Assembly: GCA_027484725.1 (NCBI GenBank)
Contig: JAIXSK010000030.1
Location: forward strand, 124,001 to 188,000
Source: Flavobacterium sp.
Lineage (GTDB): Bacteria > Bacteroidota > Bacteroidia > Flavobacteriales > Flavobacteriaceae
Length of the DNA stretch: 64,000 nucleotides
Reading direction: 5' to 3'
Part shown: positions 1 to 8,473 of the stretch, in pieces
How positions within the stretch are numbered: position 1 is the stretch's first letter
Layout of the letters: every line of letters starts with the position of its first letter
Made by a program: the position numbers and the translations under genes
The notes under the pieces: generated by a model
What the model saw: the letters and a program-made list of their open reading frames with translations, nothing else
Database searches by the model: none
What the model was told of the DNA's origin: nothing

Positions 1-527
1 CGCTTCCCGATCAAATTCACGGATTGGTTTATTTGCCTGGCAGCATTAATCTTCGACCATTTAAGGGCATTAAACCCGAAGCTTTTGATGCTGATTGGCA
101 AATTAACTTTTTGAGCATGGTGCGTGTTGTACAAAGTTTGTTGCCAAAACTAACTGCTGCAGAACAATCCAGCATCGTATTATACAGCACAGTGGCCGTT
201 CAGTTGGGCATGCCGTTTCACACTTCAGTTGCGGCCTCAAAAGGTGCGATTGAAGGTTTTGCCAGAGCATTCGCTGCTGAATATGCACCCAAAATTCGGA
301 TGAATGTAATTGCACCATCACTCACCGATACACCTTTGGCAGATAAATTTCTGAATTCAGATGAGAAAAAAGAGAAAGCTGCTCAGCGCAATCCGATGAA
401 AAAAGTCGGAACGCCTGAAGATATAGCCCAAGCAACCTTGTTTTTATTGAGCCATGCCAGCAATTGGATGACCGGACAAATTATGCATGTTGACGGAGGT
501 ATGTCTCGCTTATCAATCAACGTATGA
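1..527 (+). CDS. SDR family oxidoreductase, 3' part
   Basis: The gene enters the window already open; codons are in frame from base 3 and end at the TGA at 525-527. The visible part is the C-terminal two thirds of a Rossmann-fold short-chain dehydrogenase: a strand ending in LVYLPGSIN, the Ser strand IVLYSTVA, the helix ASKGAIEGFARAFAAEYAP, RMNVIAPSLTDTPLA and the C-terminal GQIMHVDGG. In ordinary SDRs the helix starts YxxxK. Here the Lys is kept but the Tyr position is Val (VAASK), so classical hydride-transfer chemistry is doubtful. The ATGA overlap with the photolyase gene indicates translational coupling, so a role linked to light or DNA repair is possible. Substrate unknown. Confidence 0.85.
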   Translation, partial: LPDQIHGLVYLPGSINLRPFKGIKPEAFDADWQINFLSMVRVVQSLLPKLTAAEQSSIVLYSTVAVQLGMPFHTSVAASKGAIEGFARAFAAEYAPKIRMNVIAPSLTDTPLADKFLNSDEKKEKAAQRNPMKKVGTPEDIAQATLFLLSHASNWMTGQIMHVDGGMSRLSINV

Positions 528-1813
528 TGAATATTTTTTGGTTTAGAAGAGATTTAAGACTTGAAGATAATGTTGGTCTTTTTCACGCTTTAAACAGCGG
601 TCAAAAAGTCTTGCCTGTGTTTGTTTTTGATGGGACAATTTTAGAACAACTTCCCAAAGACGATGCGCGGGTCAGTTTTATTCACAGTCAATTAAATGTC
701 ATTCAAACCCAACTTCAAACGCAGGGTAAATCACTGGCTGTTTTTTACGGAAATCCTATAGATGTATTCCAAAAACTCATTTCTGAAAATAAAATACAGA
801 GCGTTTTTACCAACCACGATTATGAACCTGCGGCCCGCAAACGCGATCTTGAAATTTTTCGTTTGCTTGAGCAACATCAAATTGAGTTTAGAACCAGCAA
901 AGACCAAGTGATTTTTGAGAAAAGTCAGATAGTCAAAGACGACGGTTCGCCCTATGTGGTGTATACACCTTACAGCAAAAAATGGAAAGAAAATTTCTCG
1001 GAATCTTTGTGTACCCATCATCCGTCAGAAACTCTTTTGCAAAATATAGCTGCGCACTCTTATCCGTTTTTGACATTAAAAGACATCGGATTTGAAAAAT
1101 CAAACATCGCCGTTAAGCCCTATAATATTTCGAAAAATCTGATTCAAAATTATCCGGAAACGCGCAACTTTCCGGCCGTTGAAGGCACCTCGAACCTGAG
1201 TCCGCATTTGCGTTTCGGAACCATTTCCATCAGACAATTGGTACGTGGTGCCTTGCAATCAAACAATCCTATTTTTTTGAATGAGCTCATATGGCGCGAG
1301 TTTTTTATGCAGATTTTGTGGCATTTTCCGCATACGGTGCACAAAAGTTTCAAACCCGCCTATGATCAAATCAAGTGGAACAACAACGAAGCTGATTTTA
1401 AACGTTGGTGCCAAGGAAAAACCGGTTACCCCATGGTGGATGCCGGCATGCGTGAACTCAATGCTACAGGCTACATGCACAACCGCGTTCGCATGGTGGT
1501 GGCGAGTTTTCTGTGCAAACATTTACTCATTGATTGGCGTTGGGGCGAAACGTATTTTGCCCAAAAACTACTTGATTACGAACAATCCAGCAACATCGGT
1601 AATTGGCAATGGGCAGCCGGAAGCGGTGTAGATGCAGCACCCTATTTCAGAATTTTCAACCCAACCGAACAAATTCGAAAATTTGATACTGACTGGAAAT
1701 ACATCAAAAAATGGGTGCCAGAAGTAGAAACCTCTGCTTATCCAAAGCCTATTGTTGATCACAAAGAAGCCCGTGAACGCTGTTTAAAAGTATATAAAAC
1801 CGCTGTTGGTTAA
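524..1813 (+). CDS. phrB: Deoxyribodipyrimidine photolyase (class I CPD type)
   Basis: 429-residue flavoprotein of the photolyase/cryptochrome family, expected to split cyclobutane pyrimidine dimers with blue light. The N-terminal antenna-binding Rossmann domain starts with [13 protein letters not shown]. The C-terminal FAD domain has [46 protein letters not shown] and [21 protein letters not shown]. All three Trp of the electron-transfer triad are present ([20 protein letters not shown]), as in the E. coli enzyme. It starts at 524 by ATGA overlap with the SDR gene; 527 is an alternative start. It is followed after 11 bases by a second family member. An active CPD photolyase is the best call. 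Confidence 0.92.
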   Translation: MMNIFWFRRDLRLEDNVGLFHALNSGQKVLPVFVFDGTILEQLPKDDARVSFIHSQLNVIQTQLQTQGKSLAVFYGNPIDVFQKLISENKIQSVFTNHDYEPAARKRDLEIFRLLEQHQIEFRTSKDQVIFEKSQIVKDDGSPYVVYTPYSKKWKENFSESLCTHHPSETLLQNIAAHSYPFLTLKDIGFEKSNIAVKPYNISKNLIQNYPETRNFPAVEGTSNLSPHLRFGTISIRQLVRGALQSNNPIFLNELIWREFFMQILWHFPHTVHKSFKPAYDQIKWNNNEADFKRWCQGKTGYPMVDAGMRELNATGYMHNRVRMVVASFLCKHLLIDWRWGETYFAQKLLDYEQSSNIGNWQWAAGSGVDAAPYFRIFNPTEQIRKFDTDWKYIKKWVPEVETSAYPKPIVDHKEARERCLKVYKTAVG

Positions 1814-1824
1814 ACGCAAAAGCT

Positions 1825-3279
1825 ATGAAAGTTGTTTGGTTCAAAAGAGATTTAAGACTGCAAGACCACGAAGCTTTGTTTCGAGCCATTGAAACCAAAG
1901 AAAAAGTTTTGTTGTTGTATATTTTTGAGCCTTCACTTATGAAAGATGTTCATTACAGCCAACGTCATTTTGATTTTGTTAAACAATCACTCGCAGAGTT
2001 ACAAAAAGCACTCCTTCGGTATCATACCCAAATTTTAATTGTACAGGATGAAGCGGTTCATGTTTTTAAAAAACTCATGGAAATCAGTTCGGTTTCAGCC
2101 GTTTTTTCACATCAAGAAACCGGCATTCAACGAACCTTTGAACGAGACAAAGCGGTGGCTGAATTGCTCAAATCAAGAGGAATTCCTTGGCATGAATACG
2201 TCACCAACGGAGTCATTCGCGGGTTGCGCAACAGACAATCTTGGAAAGAAGATTGGTATGATTTCATGGAAAAACCCTGCTTTGATTTCTTGGCCAACGG
2301 CAGAACTTTTGTCAAATATTCTGAGATTGAAAAACTTGAAAACCACTTTAGTTTGGTGGTGCTTGAAACCAAACAAAACACTCCTTTTCAAAAAGGCGGG
2401 CGCTCTGTAGGTGAACGATATTTGAAATCATTTTTAGAAGAACGCGTTGAAAACTACACCCGACATATTTCAAAACCCGAACTGTCCAGAAAAGGTTGCA
2501 GCAGACTCTCACCCTATATATCTTGGGGTGTTTTTTCAGTACGGGAAATTTACCAAAGAACATGGCAAACCCGCAAAAAAGGAAAATTCAAGCGACAAAT
2601 TGACAACTTTGCAGCGCGACTTCGGTGGCAAGCGCATTTCATTCAAAAATTTGAAATGGAATGTTCTATGGAATTTGAACCTGTCAACAAAGGATATTTA
2701 AAAATGAAATTGCCGGTCAATGAACAGTTCCACAGAGCTTGGTGCGCCGGACAAACCGGAATTCCAATTGTAGATGCCTGCATGCGCTGTCTGAATACTA
2801 CCGGTTATTTGAATTTTAGAATGCGCGCCATGGTCGTGTCATTTTACACACATCATCTGATGCAACCTTGGCAAAATTGCAGCCCACATTTGGCCCAACA
2901 ATTCTTGGATTTTGAACCCGGAATTCATTATCCGCAACTGCAAATGCAAGCGGGTGTTACGGGCGTAAATATGATTCGCATTTACAATCCGGTCAAAAAT
3001 TCACAAGAACACGACACCGACGGAAGTTTTATCAGAAAATGGGTTCCGGAGTTGGCCTCAATTCCGAATCAATTCATCCACGAACCATGGAAACTAACCA
3101 TCATTGAACAAATGCTCTACGAATTCAAGCCAGGCGTTCAATATCCATTGCCTATAGTGCATTTAGAACAAGCACAAAAAAAGGCAGCTGATTTTTTTTG
3201 GAACTACCGCAAAAATGAGTGGGTACAAATAGACAGTAAAAGAATTCTGCACAAACACACCTTGCCCAACCGCGATTAA
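1825..3279 (+). CDS. Cryptochrome/photolyase-family protein, second paralogue
   Basis: 484 residues. It starts with [17 protein letters not shown], then [58 protein letters not shown] and [13 protein letters not shown], so it has both the antenna and the FAD domain of the family. The segment matching NWQWAAG of classical photolyases reads YPQLQMQAG, so the FAD-proximal Trp is replaced by Leu, and the Asn near flavin N5 appears to be His. The two outer triad Trp (RAWCAG, MQPWQN) remain. This subgroup may be a sensor or use another electron path. It is co-transcribed with the photolyase. Its stop overlaps the stop of the convergent HAD gene (3276-3279). Confidence 0.85.
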   Translation: MKVVWFKRDLRLQDHEALFRAIETKEKVLLLYIFEPSLMKDVHYSQRHFDFVKQSLAELQKALLRYHTQILIVQDEAVHVFKKLMEISSVSAVFSHQETGIQRTFERDKAVAELLKSRGIPWHEYVTNGVIRGLRNRQSWKEDWYDFMEKPCFDFLANGRTFVKYSEIEKLENHFSLVVLETKQNTPFQKGGRSVGERYLKSFLEERVENYTRHISKPELSRKGCSRLSPYISWGVFSVREIYQRTWQTRKKGKFKRQIDNFAARLRWQAHFIQKFEMECSMEFEPVNKGYLKMKLPVNEQFHRAWCAGQTGIPIVDACMRCLNTTGYLNFRMRAMVVSFYTHHLMQPWQNCSPHLAQQFLDFEPGIHYPQLQMQAGVTGVNMIRIYNPVKNSQEHDTDGSFIRKWVPELASIPNQFIHEPWKLTIIEQMLYEFKPGVQYPLPIVHLEQAQKKAADFFWNYRKNEWVQIDSKRILHKHTLPNRD

Positions 3280-3932
3280 TATAAATTTTGAAGACGGTGA
3301 AAACTCAGTGCTGAAAAACAATCAATCTTCATATCGGCCTCTGAAATATCTTGTGGATTGCCCCCAGCATTAGTAAAACCAATACAGAAAACACCTGCCG
3401 CGCGGGCTGCACGGATTCCGTTGGTACTGTCTTCAATAATGAGACAATGTTTTTTAGGTGTTTGAGACAACAAAACCGCATGTTCAAAAATGGCAGGATC
3501 AGGCTTGGATTTTGGAAATTCTTCGCCTGAAACTAGGTGCGTAAAATAAGGCTTCAGTGCAAATCGGTTGACAACGCGCTCAATGGTATCAAGCGCTGAC
3601 GAAGATGCAATAAGCAATTGCACGCCATGACGATGCAAATCCTGAATCAAATCTAAAACACCGGGCATGAGCTGCAAATGGGCTTGTGCTTCAAAAGCCT
3701 CATTAAAATATTGCAGTTTGGTAGCCGATAATTCTTCAATACTTTGGGAAAGAGCAAACATCTGCTTGAGTTTCATGAAAATATTGGGTGTTGAATTGCC
3801 CGTAAAAGAAGCATACGTTTGCTCATCTACCAAAATCTGAAGTTCTTCAAATTGTCGCTCATAGGCTGCATGATGTACCGGTTCGGTGTCAACGAGTACA
3901 CCGTCCATATCAAAAATGACTGTTTGAATCAT
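3276..3932 (-). CDS. HAD-superfamily hydrolase, beta-phosphoglucomutase-like
   Basis: 218 residues. Motif I is [12 protein letters not shown] near the N-terminus, followed by a helical cap, motif II LIASSS, motif III Lys in KSKPDPAIF and motif [18 protein letters not shown]. This is a subfamily IA phosphatase or phosphomutase; DxD plus DTEP fits sugar-phosphate phosphatases and beta-phosphoglucomutases, but the substrate cannot be read from sequence. I chose the ATG at 3932 because [11 protein letters not shown] places the motif normally and because the start shares one base with the stop of tcdA (TGATG). The longer frame to 4001 lies inside tcdA. Last gene of the minus-strand operon that starts at 5919. 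Confidence 0.88.
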   Translation of the reverse strand: MIQTVIFDMDGVLVDTEPVHHAAYERQFEELQILVDEQTYASFTGNSTPNIFMKLKQMFALSQSIEELSATKLQYFNEAFEAQAHLQLMPGVLDLIQDLHRHGVQLLIASSSALDTIERVVNRFALKPYFTHLVSGEEFPKSKPDPAIFEHAVLLSQTPKKHCLIIEDSTNGIRAARAAGVFCIGFTNAGGNPQDISEADMKIDCFSALSFHRLQNLY

Positions 3933-4651
3933 CACGAACGATCGAGCAAATGACAAATCACCGTTTCGGCAGCGTGCAATCCGAACAAAGCCGGCATCCA
4001 ACTGTTGGTTCCGTAAAACGATTTTTTAAAATTGGTTCCATCAGTCATTTTGATACTTCCTTCATCAGGCTTTTCATATGAATACACAACTTTAATACCC
4101 GATGAAATTCCCATTTTTTTGAGGCGTTTGCGCACATTTTTGGCGAGCGGACAATATTTGGTTTTCTTGATGTCGGTGACCATGACCTTGGAAGCTTCAA
4201 ATTTTCCTCCGGCGCCCATATTGCTGATGACTTTTATTTTTTGACGTTTGGCAGAGGCAATCAAATTGAGTTTGGGTGTTAGGCTGTCAATGCAATCCAA
4301 AACAAAATCAAATTCAGGAGTAACGATACTGGTTGCGCGCTCCGGCGAGAGAAATTCTTTAATGCGCGTGAGTTTTAATTCCGGATTGATGTCCATCAGG
4401 CGATCGCCCATAATGTCTACTTTGGGTTGCCCGACAGTAGAATGCAAAGCCGGCAACTGACGATTGATGTTGGTAATATCAACTACATCGCCATCTACAA
4501 TAGTCATGGTTCCAACACCGGCACGGGCAATAAATTCAGCAGCAAATGAGCCCACACCGCCCAATCCGACGACCAATACGTTTGCGTTTTTGAGTTTTTC
4601 GAGGCCTTCTTTTCTAAATAACAGCTCAGCTCTTTCGGTCCAAATTGCCAT
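3932..4651 (-). CDS. tcdA: tRNA threonylcarbamoyladenosine dehydratase
   Basis: 239 residues of the E1-like ThiF/MoeB superfamily, TcdA (CsdL/YgdL) branch, which cyclises the threonylcarbamoyl group of t6A37 to ct6A using ATP. Visible are the ATP-binding loop VVGLGGVGSFAAEFIARAGVG, the DGDVVDITNINRQ Arg/Asn motif, the DCIDSLTPK strand and the C-terminal hydrophobic part WMPALFGLHAAE. The zinc CxxC pairs of MoeB/ThiF are absent, as expected for TcdA. It lies 15 bases after tatD and overlaps the HAD gene by one base. TsaE, needed for the precursor t6A, is encoded at 53586. Confidence 0.9.
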   Translation of the reverse strand: MAIWTERAELLFRKEGLEKLKNANVLVVGLGGVGSFAAEFIARAGVGTMTIVDGDVVDITNINRQLPALHSTVGQPKVDIMGDRLMDINPELKLTRIKEFLSPERATSIVTPEFDFVLDCIDSLTPKLNLIASAKRQKIKVISNMGAGGKFEASKVMVTDIKKTKYCPLAKNVRKRLKKMGISSGIKVVYSYEKPDEGSIKMTDGTNFKKSFYGTNSWMPALFGLHAAETVICHLLDRS

Positions 4652-4666
4652 AATTCTATAGATTCT

Positions 4667-5320
4667 TTAAGTTGTTTGTATGAATACTCTTTGAAAATTC
4701 TCTACAATGATTTGCTGGATTTGTGTCTCTGAAATCAATTTGCATTCAGCGGCGCGCAAATATACATCGGTTATGCTTTCATCAATGGTATCGGTTTCTA
4801 AAAAAAAACGTTGATTTGGAATATTTTTAAAAACTTCACTGAGTTCAGGGTTTCTGAGTAAATACTTGCCAAACGACAAATAAAAACCGTGATCCAAAAG
4901 TTGCTGCGCCGTAGCTGCATTTTTTGAGAACCCGTGCACAATCATCGGCACTGAAATCTGTAATTTTTTTTTGATTTGAATCACTTCTGAATACGCTGCT
5001 ACACAATGAAGCACCACCGGTTTTCGGAATTTTTCAGCCAATAGCAATTGTTGTTCAAAAACGGTTTTTTGTGTCTCAAGAGGCGTTTCAATACGCTTAT
5101 CTAAACCACATTCTCCGAGTGCTAAACAATTGGGCATAAGTAGTTTTTCAGAAATAATTTGTAATTCTGAAGTAAGTGTTTCCAGATTAATTTTCCAGGG
5201 ATGAATCCCGATAGAATACCACGGAATATGAGCATCAAAAGCCAACGGATATTGGTTGACCAACTCCAAAACATTTTCTTGGGCTGAAAAGCGATGCGTG
5301 TGTAAATTGAAATATTGCAT
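4667..5320 (-). CDS. TatD family metal-dependent hydrolase
   Basis: 217 residues, somewhat shorter than the usual 250-260. The metal ligands of the TatD TIM barrel are present: NLHTH at the N-terminus, LGECGLD (Glu), VLHC, IVHGFS and LETDT (Asp). TatD enzymes are Mg-dependent 3'-5' exonucleases or deoxyribonucleases. The ATG at 5320 shares one base with the stop codon of the upstream DUF1684 gene (TGATG), which fixes the start and shows coupling. Nucleic-acid repair or turnover is the likely role. Confidence 0.85.
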   Translation of the reverse strand: MQYFNLHTHRFSAQENVLELVNQYPLAFDAHIPWYSIGIHPWKINLETLTSELQIISEKLLMPNCLALGECGLDKRIETPLETQKTVFEQQLLLAEKFRKPVVLHCVAAYSEVIQIKKKLQISVPMIVHGFSKNAATAQQLLDHGFYLSFGKYLLRNPELSEVFKNIPNQRFFLETDTIDESITDVYLRAAECKLISETQIQQIIVENFQRVFIQTT

Positions 5321-5919
5321 CAGTCGTGAAACTTTTGAACACCGGCTTCAATAGCCACCGGCAAATCATTCTCAAGCGGAACCACCGGACAAGAATATTT
5401 GTGATTGTAGGCACAATACGGATTATAGGCCGTGTTGAAGTCAATAAGTACTTCATTAGATTTGGGCTTTTTCATATCAATATATCGCCCGCCAATATAG
5501 GTTTGCTTGCCGCTGGTTGCATCTGAAAACGGCAAGAATAAATGATCTTCATAACCCGGTTTTTTGACCAAATCTTGGTTTTGGTATAAGTTGAGTTTGC
5601 ATTTTTTTCCGTCTAATTCAAAATGTAATTCACCGTACTTGACATATATAGGTAACCTAGAAGTAGAGGTTTTCATACCAAACGGTTTTTGATTTTCAGT
5701 GCGCACAAAACGCGCTTTGACGGCATATTTGACTGATATCGGATAAAAATCAAGTCCTTTAAATTTTTTCAAATCTGAAGCTTCCAACGGACTTTGCTTG
5801 GCATCAGCAAATTCAGCATTGAGGTTGAGTTGAAAAGCCTTGGCGTCATCGGGGGACCAATTTTGTGCAGTAATCACTACAGCATAAAACATCAAAACAA
5901 AAACGAATATTTTTTTCAT
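5320..5919 (-). CDS. DUF1684 domain secreted protein
   Basis: 199 residues. Positions 1-18 form a signal peptide (MKKIFVFVLMFYAVVITAQ). The C-terminal signature of DUF1684 is clear: LIDFNTAYNPYCAYN, then YSCPVVPLENDLPVAIEAG. The family has no established function. I prefer the ATG at 5919 to the one at 5934 because 5934 falls inside the -7 promoter box at 5934-5941 and because the signal peptide begins at 5919. First gene of a four-gene minus operon (DUF1684, tatD, tcdA, HAD). Confidence 0.85.
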   Translation of the reverse strand: MKKIFVFVLMFYAVVITAQNWSPDDAKAFQLNLNAEFADAKQSPLEASDLKKFKGLDFYPISVKYAVKARFVRTENQKPFGMKTSTSRLPIYVKYGELHFELDGKKCKLNLYQNQDLVKKPGYEDHLFLPFSDATSGKQTYIGGRYIDMKKPKSNEVLIDFNTAYNPYCAYNHKYSCPVVPLENDLPVAIEAGVQKFHD

Positions 5920-5933
5920 CGAGAAAATTTTCA

Positions 5934-5941
5934 CAAAAATA
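5934..5941 (-). promoter_or_regulatory. Promoter -7 box of the DUF1684-tatD-tcdA-HAD operon
   Basis: Read on the minus strand the bases are TATTTTTG, a match to the Bacteroidota -7 consensus TAnnTTTG, 15 bases before the ATG at 5919. No clear TTTG -33 box was found at 19-21 bp. Confidence 0.45.
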
Positions 5942-6009
5942 AACTAAAAATAAACTGTGCCAGCCATCAAACTGCTTCAAAGTTTTACCTTTACGGCAAC
6001 TTTCCGATT

Positions 6010-7236
6010 ATGATTTTCAGGGCATTTCAAAGGTATTTAGACAATTTTAAAGGTTTTAGACGTGAAGTATGGATCTTGGCGATTATTACTTTTATCAATC
6101 GCGCCGGAACCATGGTGTTGCCTTTTTTGTCTAAGTATCTCAAAGAAGACTTGAATTTTAGTTATGCACAAGTAGGCTGGGTCATGGTTTGTTTTGGACT
6201 GGGCTCTATGTTGGGCTCTTGGTTGGGCGGAAAACTATCAGATAAAATAGGCTTTTATAAAATAATGATTTTCAGCTTATTTACCAGCGGGTGTGCTTTT
6301 TTTATTTTACAGTTGATTACCTCTTTTTATGGACTTTGCTTAGGCATGTTTTTGATCATGGTGATTGCTGATATGTTTCGACCGGCCATGTTTGTATCGC
6401 TGGGTGCTTATGCCAAACCCGAAAACCGGACTCGGGCCTTAACCTTGGTTCGATTGGCTGTTAATTTAGGTTTTTCGGTGGGCCCTGCCTTGGGTGGACT
6501 CATTATTATGAACATCGGATACAAAGGTTTGTTTTGGGCAGATGGCGCGACTTGTATTGTGGCCATTACCGCTTTTGCTTTGTTGGTCCAAGAGAAAAAG
6601 AAACCCGATGATTTAACTACCAAACACGAGGAAATCATTCAAAGCAGTTCTGTTTTTCAAGATAAAATTTTCTGGGTGTTCATTTTTGTATGTTTTATTA
6701 CTGCCATGATTTTCTTTCAGCTGTTTACAACACTTCCGCTTTATCACCACGAGCAATATGGACTTACAGAGTTTCAAACCGGCTTGCTGATGACACTTAA
6801 TGGTTTGCTCATTTTTTTCTTAGAAATGCCCACGGTTACCCTATTTGAACGCAAACAAATTGACAAACTTCAAATTATTTTTTGGGGCTCTATCATGATG
6901 GCGTGCAGCTTTTTTGTCTTGCTGTACAACGCTTGGGCCGGTGTGCTTATCATGAGTATTTTGTTTATGACTTTTGGCGAAATGTTTATTTTTCCGTTTT
7001 CAAATTCATTTGCCCTGAGCCGAGCACCTAAAGGACATGAAGGCCGATACATGGCTTTTTACACTATGAGTTTTAGTTTGGCGCATATCATGAGTTCAAA
7101 AACCGGCATGGAAACGATTAGTCATTTTGGTTATACCGCCAATTGGTGGCTCATGGGAAGTTTAGGAATCATAGGCGTTTTATGCTGTGTTTGGCTACAA
7201 AAGCAACTGGCCATTGAACGCGCTCAAAGATTATAA
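6010..7236 (+). CDS. MFS transporter
   Basis: 408 residues with about 12 hydrophobic helices. After helix 2 comes the MFS loop GGKLSDKIGFYK, a form of the GxLaDrxGrk motif. The centre has a charged loop (QEKKKPDDLTTKHEE) between helices 6 and 7. The DHA1-like layout suggests a proton-driven exporter or importer of a small molecule. The frame stays open upstream to 5794 but that part overlaps the oppositely oriented DUF1684 gene; MIFRAFQRYLDNF at 6010 is the plausible start. A partial -7 box (TACCTTTA, 5986-5993) lies 16 bases upstream. The stop region overlaps the convergent gene at 7231. Confidence 0.88.
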   Translation: MIFRAFQRYLDNFKGFRREVWILAIITFINRAGTMVLPFLSKYLKEDLNFSYAQVGWVMVCFGLGSMLGSWLGGKLSDKIGFYKIMIFSLFTSGCAFFILQLITSFYGLCLGMFLIMVIADMFRPAMFVSLGAYAKPENRTRALTLVRLAVNLGFSVGPALGGLIIMNIGYKGLFWADGATCIVAITAFALLVQEKKKPDDLTTKHEEIIQSSSVFQDKIFWVFIFVCFITAMIFFQLFTTLPLYHHEQYGLTEFQTGLLMTLNGLLIFFLEMPTVTLFERKQIDKLQIIFWGSIMMACSFFVLLYNAWAGVLIMSILFMTFGEMFIFPFSNSFALSRAPKGHEGRYMAFYTMSFSLAHIMSSKTGMETISHFGYTANWWLMGSLGIIGVLCCVWLQKQLAIERAQRL

Positions 7237-7773
7237 AAATTTTCTTTTGATTTCTGCCAGACCCAAATGGGAAGTAATGAGTTCCCTGATGATTTGATTT
7301 CTGAGCACCTCTATGTTTTCACAGTTTAAATATTTGGCCCAAGCGTCTGAAACAAGCAGTTGACGAATACTTTTGATGATTTGTGCGGTATGTGTTGCTG
7401 TGCGCAAAACAAACTCAGGTTGAAATTCGGGACTGTCTTTGTGTGCGAAATTGACTTTTTTTACTGAAGCATCATATACTATAAAATAAAGTTTTTCATG
7501 ATCATTATCGCGGTAAAACCAATTCCAATGAGCATATCCGATTTTGGTTCTGTGATTTGTAAATGCTGCGTTGGAATGTAATTGCCATTTGCAGTTGGCC
7601 GCGCGCCCCCAATGGTTAGAAACTCGGTAAACACCTTGCGCGGTAAAATAATATTGACTGCCCGATTTACTTTGATAAGATAAAGTTAGATGTTGTAAAG
7701 CCTCTGCCCCAACCTGCTCAAAAACGCAGTAGGTATGTTTGTGAAAATTGTATTGGTTGTATGAGGCAGACAT
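7231..7773 (-). CDS. Conserved protein of unknown function
   Basis: 180 residues, not recognised. No signal peptide or membrane helix. It is rich in aromatic residues in the first half (GVYRVSNHWGRAANCKWQL, HWNWFYRDNDHEKLYFIVYD), with a helical Leu-rich C-terminus. The frame opens at 7824, but a -7 box at 7786-7793 lies inside that extension, so the ATG at 7773 (MSASYNQYNFH) is the start. It converges on and overlaps the MFS gene by six bases. Probably a cytoplasmic flavobacterial family. Confidence 0.7.
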   Translation of the reverse strand: MSASYNQYNFHKHTYCVFEQVGAEALQHLTLSYQSKSGSQYYFTAQGVYRVSNHWGRAANCKWQLHSNAAFTNHRTKIGYAHWNWFYRDNDHEKLYFIVYDASVKKVNFAHKDSPEFQPEFVLRTATHTAQIIKSIRQLLVSDAWAKYLNCENIEVLRNQIIRELITSHLGLAEIKRKFL

Positions 7774-7785
7774 AAATTTTTTGTG

Positions 7786-7793
7786 CAAAAATA
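7786..7793 (-). promoter_or_regulatory. Promoter -7 box for the 7231-7773 gene
   Basis: Minus-strand TATTTTTG, matching TAnnTTTG, 13 bases before the ATG at 7773. It decides the start of that gene. Confidence 0.45.
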
Positions 7794-7830
7794 CAATGAA
7801 ATACACCAAACAAAACCTCTTCAACCCTAC

Positions 7831-7865
7831 TAAACCTCTTAAACTTCTTAAACTTCTTAAACCTT
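7831..7865. repeat. 9-bp phased repeat (TAAACTTCT)
   Basis: TAAAC occurs at 7831, 7840, 7849 and 7858, exactly every 9 bp, with CTTCT or CCTCT between. A related GTTTA series lies on the other side of the blaI promoter at 8068-8100. Confidence 0.6.
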
Positions 7866-7900
7866 ATCAAACTTTCTAAATGGTAAATAAACTTAAATTT

Positions 7901-7954
7901 TAGTTAAATAACTATTTTTTTAGTTGTGTAACTAAATTTATAGTTGTATGTTTG
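7901..7954 (+). promoter_or_regulatory. BlaI-type operators spaced 20 bp
   Basis: TAGTTAAATAACTA (7901-7914) and TAGTTGTGTAACTA (7921-7934) are perfect TAGTT-N4-AACTA dyads. A third TAGTT half-site begins at 7941, again 20 bp further on. The second dyad covers the -33 region and the third position runs into the -7 box, so binding would block transcription of blaI-M56. The likely ligand is the BlaI-family repressor encoded at 8104. Confidence 0.7.
7924..7954 (+). promoter_or_regulatory. Promoter of the blaI-M56 operon
   Basis: TTG at 7924-7926, 20 bp, then TATGTTTG at 7947-7954 (TAnnTTTG). Transcription would start near 7961, giving a leader of about 140 bases before blaI. Confidence 0.6.
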
Positions 7955-7977
7955 AATCGCGTTGTAAAGCTTCTGAC

Positions 7978-8058
7978 CGCGTTAGGGATTGAGGCTTTGT
8001 TTGAGCTCGCGACTGCAAGGCGCAGCGAGTGCCGAAAGCCCGGCAGAATGCAACGCCC
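7978..8058 (+). repeat. Flavobacterial intergenic repeat, copy 1
   Basis: Begins CGCGTTAGGGATTGAGGC, contains GCCGAAAGCCCGG and ends GCAACGCCC. The centre can fold (CTCG...CTGC...GCAG...CGAG). The same three blocks occur in reverse orientation at 44446-44528. The copy sits inside the blaI leader. The 69-codon frame across it is not a gene. Confidence 0.7.
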
Positions 8059-8067
8059 AAGAAATAA

Positions 8068-8100
8068 GTTTACAAAGTTTAATAAAGTTTATAGCGTTTA
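8068..8100 (+). repeat. Phased GTTTA repeats
   Basis: GTTTA at 8068, 8077, 8087 and 8096 (9-10 bp apart) just before the blaI ATG. Confidence 0.5.
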
Positions 8101-8103
8101 GAG

Positions 8104-8469
8104 ATGCAAAAATTAACCAACAAAGAAGAAGAAATCATGCACATTCTCTGGAAGTTAGAGAAGGCATTTGTAAAAGAAGTAATGGCCGAAATTACTGATG
8201 AACAGCCTCATTACAACACGCTTTCAACGATTATCAGAAACTTAGAAGACAAAGGTTTTGTTGCGCACCATGCCTTTGGAAACACGCATCAGTACTACCC
8301 GATTGTGAGTAAAGATGCCTATAGAAAAAAATTCATGAACCATGCCATTGATGCTTTTTTTAACAGCTCCTACAAAAGTATGGTATCGCATTTTGCACAA
8401 GAAGAAAAAATATCGGCTGAGGAATTACGCGAAATTCTGGCCATGATTGAAAACAATCCAAAACCGTAA
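8104..8469 (+). CDS. blaI: BlaI/MecI/CopY family transcriptional repressor
   Basis: 121 residues. N-terminal winged helix: LTNKEEEIMHILWKLEKAFVKEVMAEI, then the recognition helix YNTLSTIIRNLEDKGFVAHH and wing YYPIVSKDAYR. The C-terminal helices should dimerise. BlaI repressors are inactivated by proteolysis triggered by their membrane partner, here the M56 protein five bases downstream. Three operator positions with 20 bp spacing overlap its own promoter, so autorepression is expected. In Bacteroidota such pairs usually sense cell-envelope stress rather than beta-lactams, so the bla name gives only the family. Confidence 0.88.
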   Translation: MQKLTNKEEEIMHILWKLEKAFVKEVMAEITDEQPHYNTLSTIIRNLEDKGFVAHHAFGNTHQYYPIVSKDAYRKKFMNHAIDAFFNSSYKSMVSHFAQEEKISAEELREILAMIENNPKP

Positions 8470-8473
8470 TCAC

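Noticed and set aside
1281..1631. 116-codon plus-strand frame within the photolyase gene
   Set aside because: Shadow of the conserved FAD domain in another frame.
3276..3279. Overlap of the cryptochrome and HAD stop codons as a regulatory device
   Set aside because: Short convergent overlaps are common in compact genomes and need no special explanation.
7989..8198. 69-codon frame upstream of blaI
   Set aside because: It runs through the intergenic repeat and overlaps blaI in another frame.
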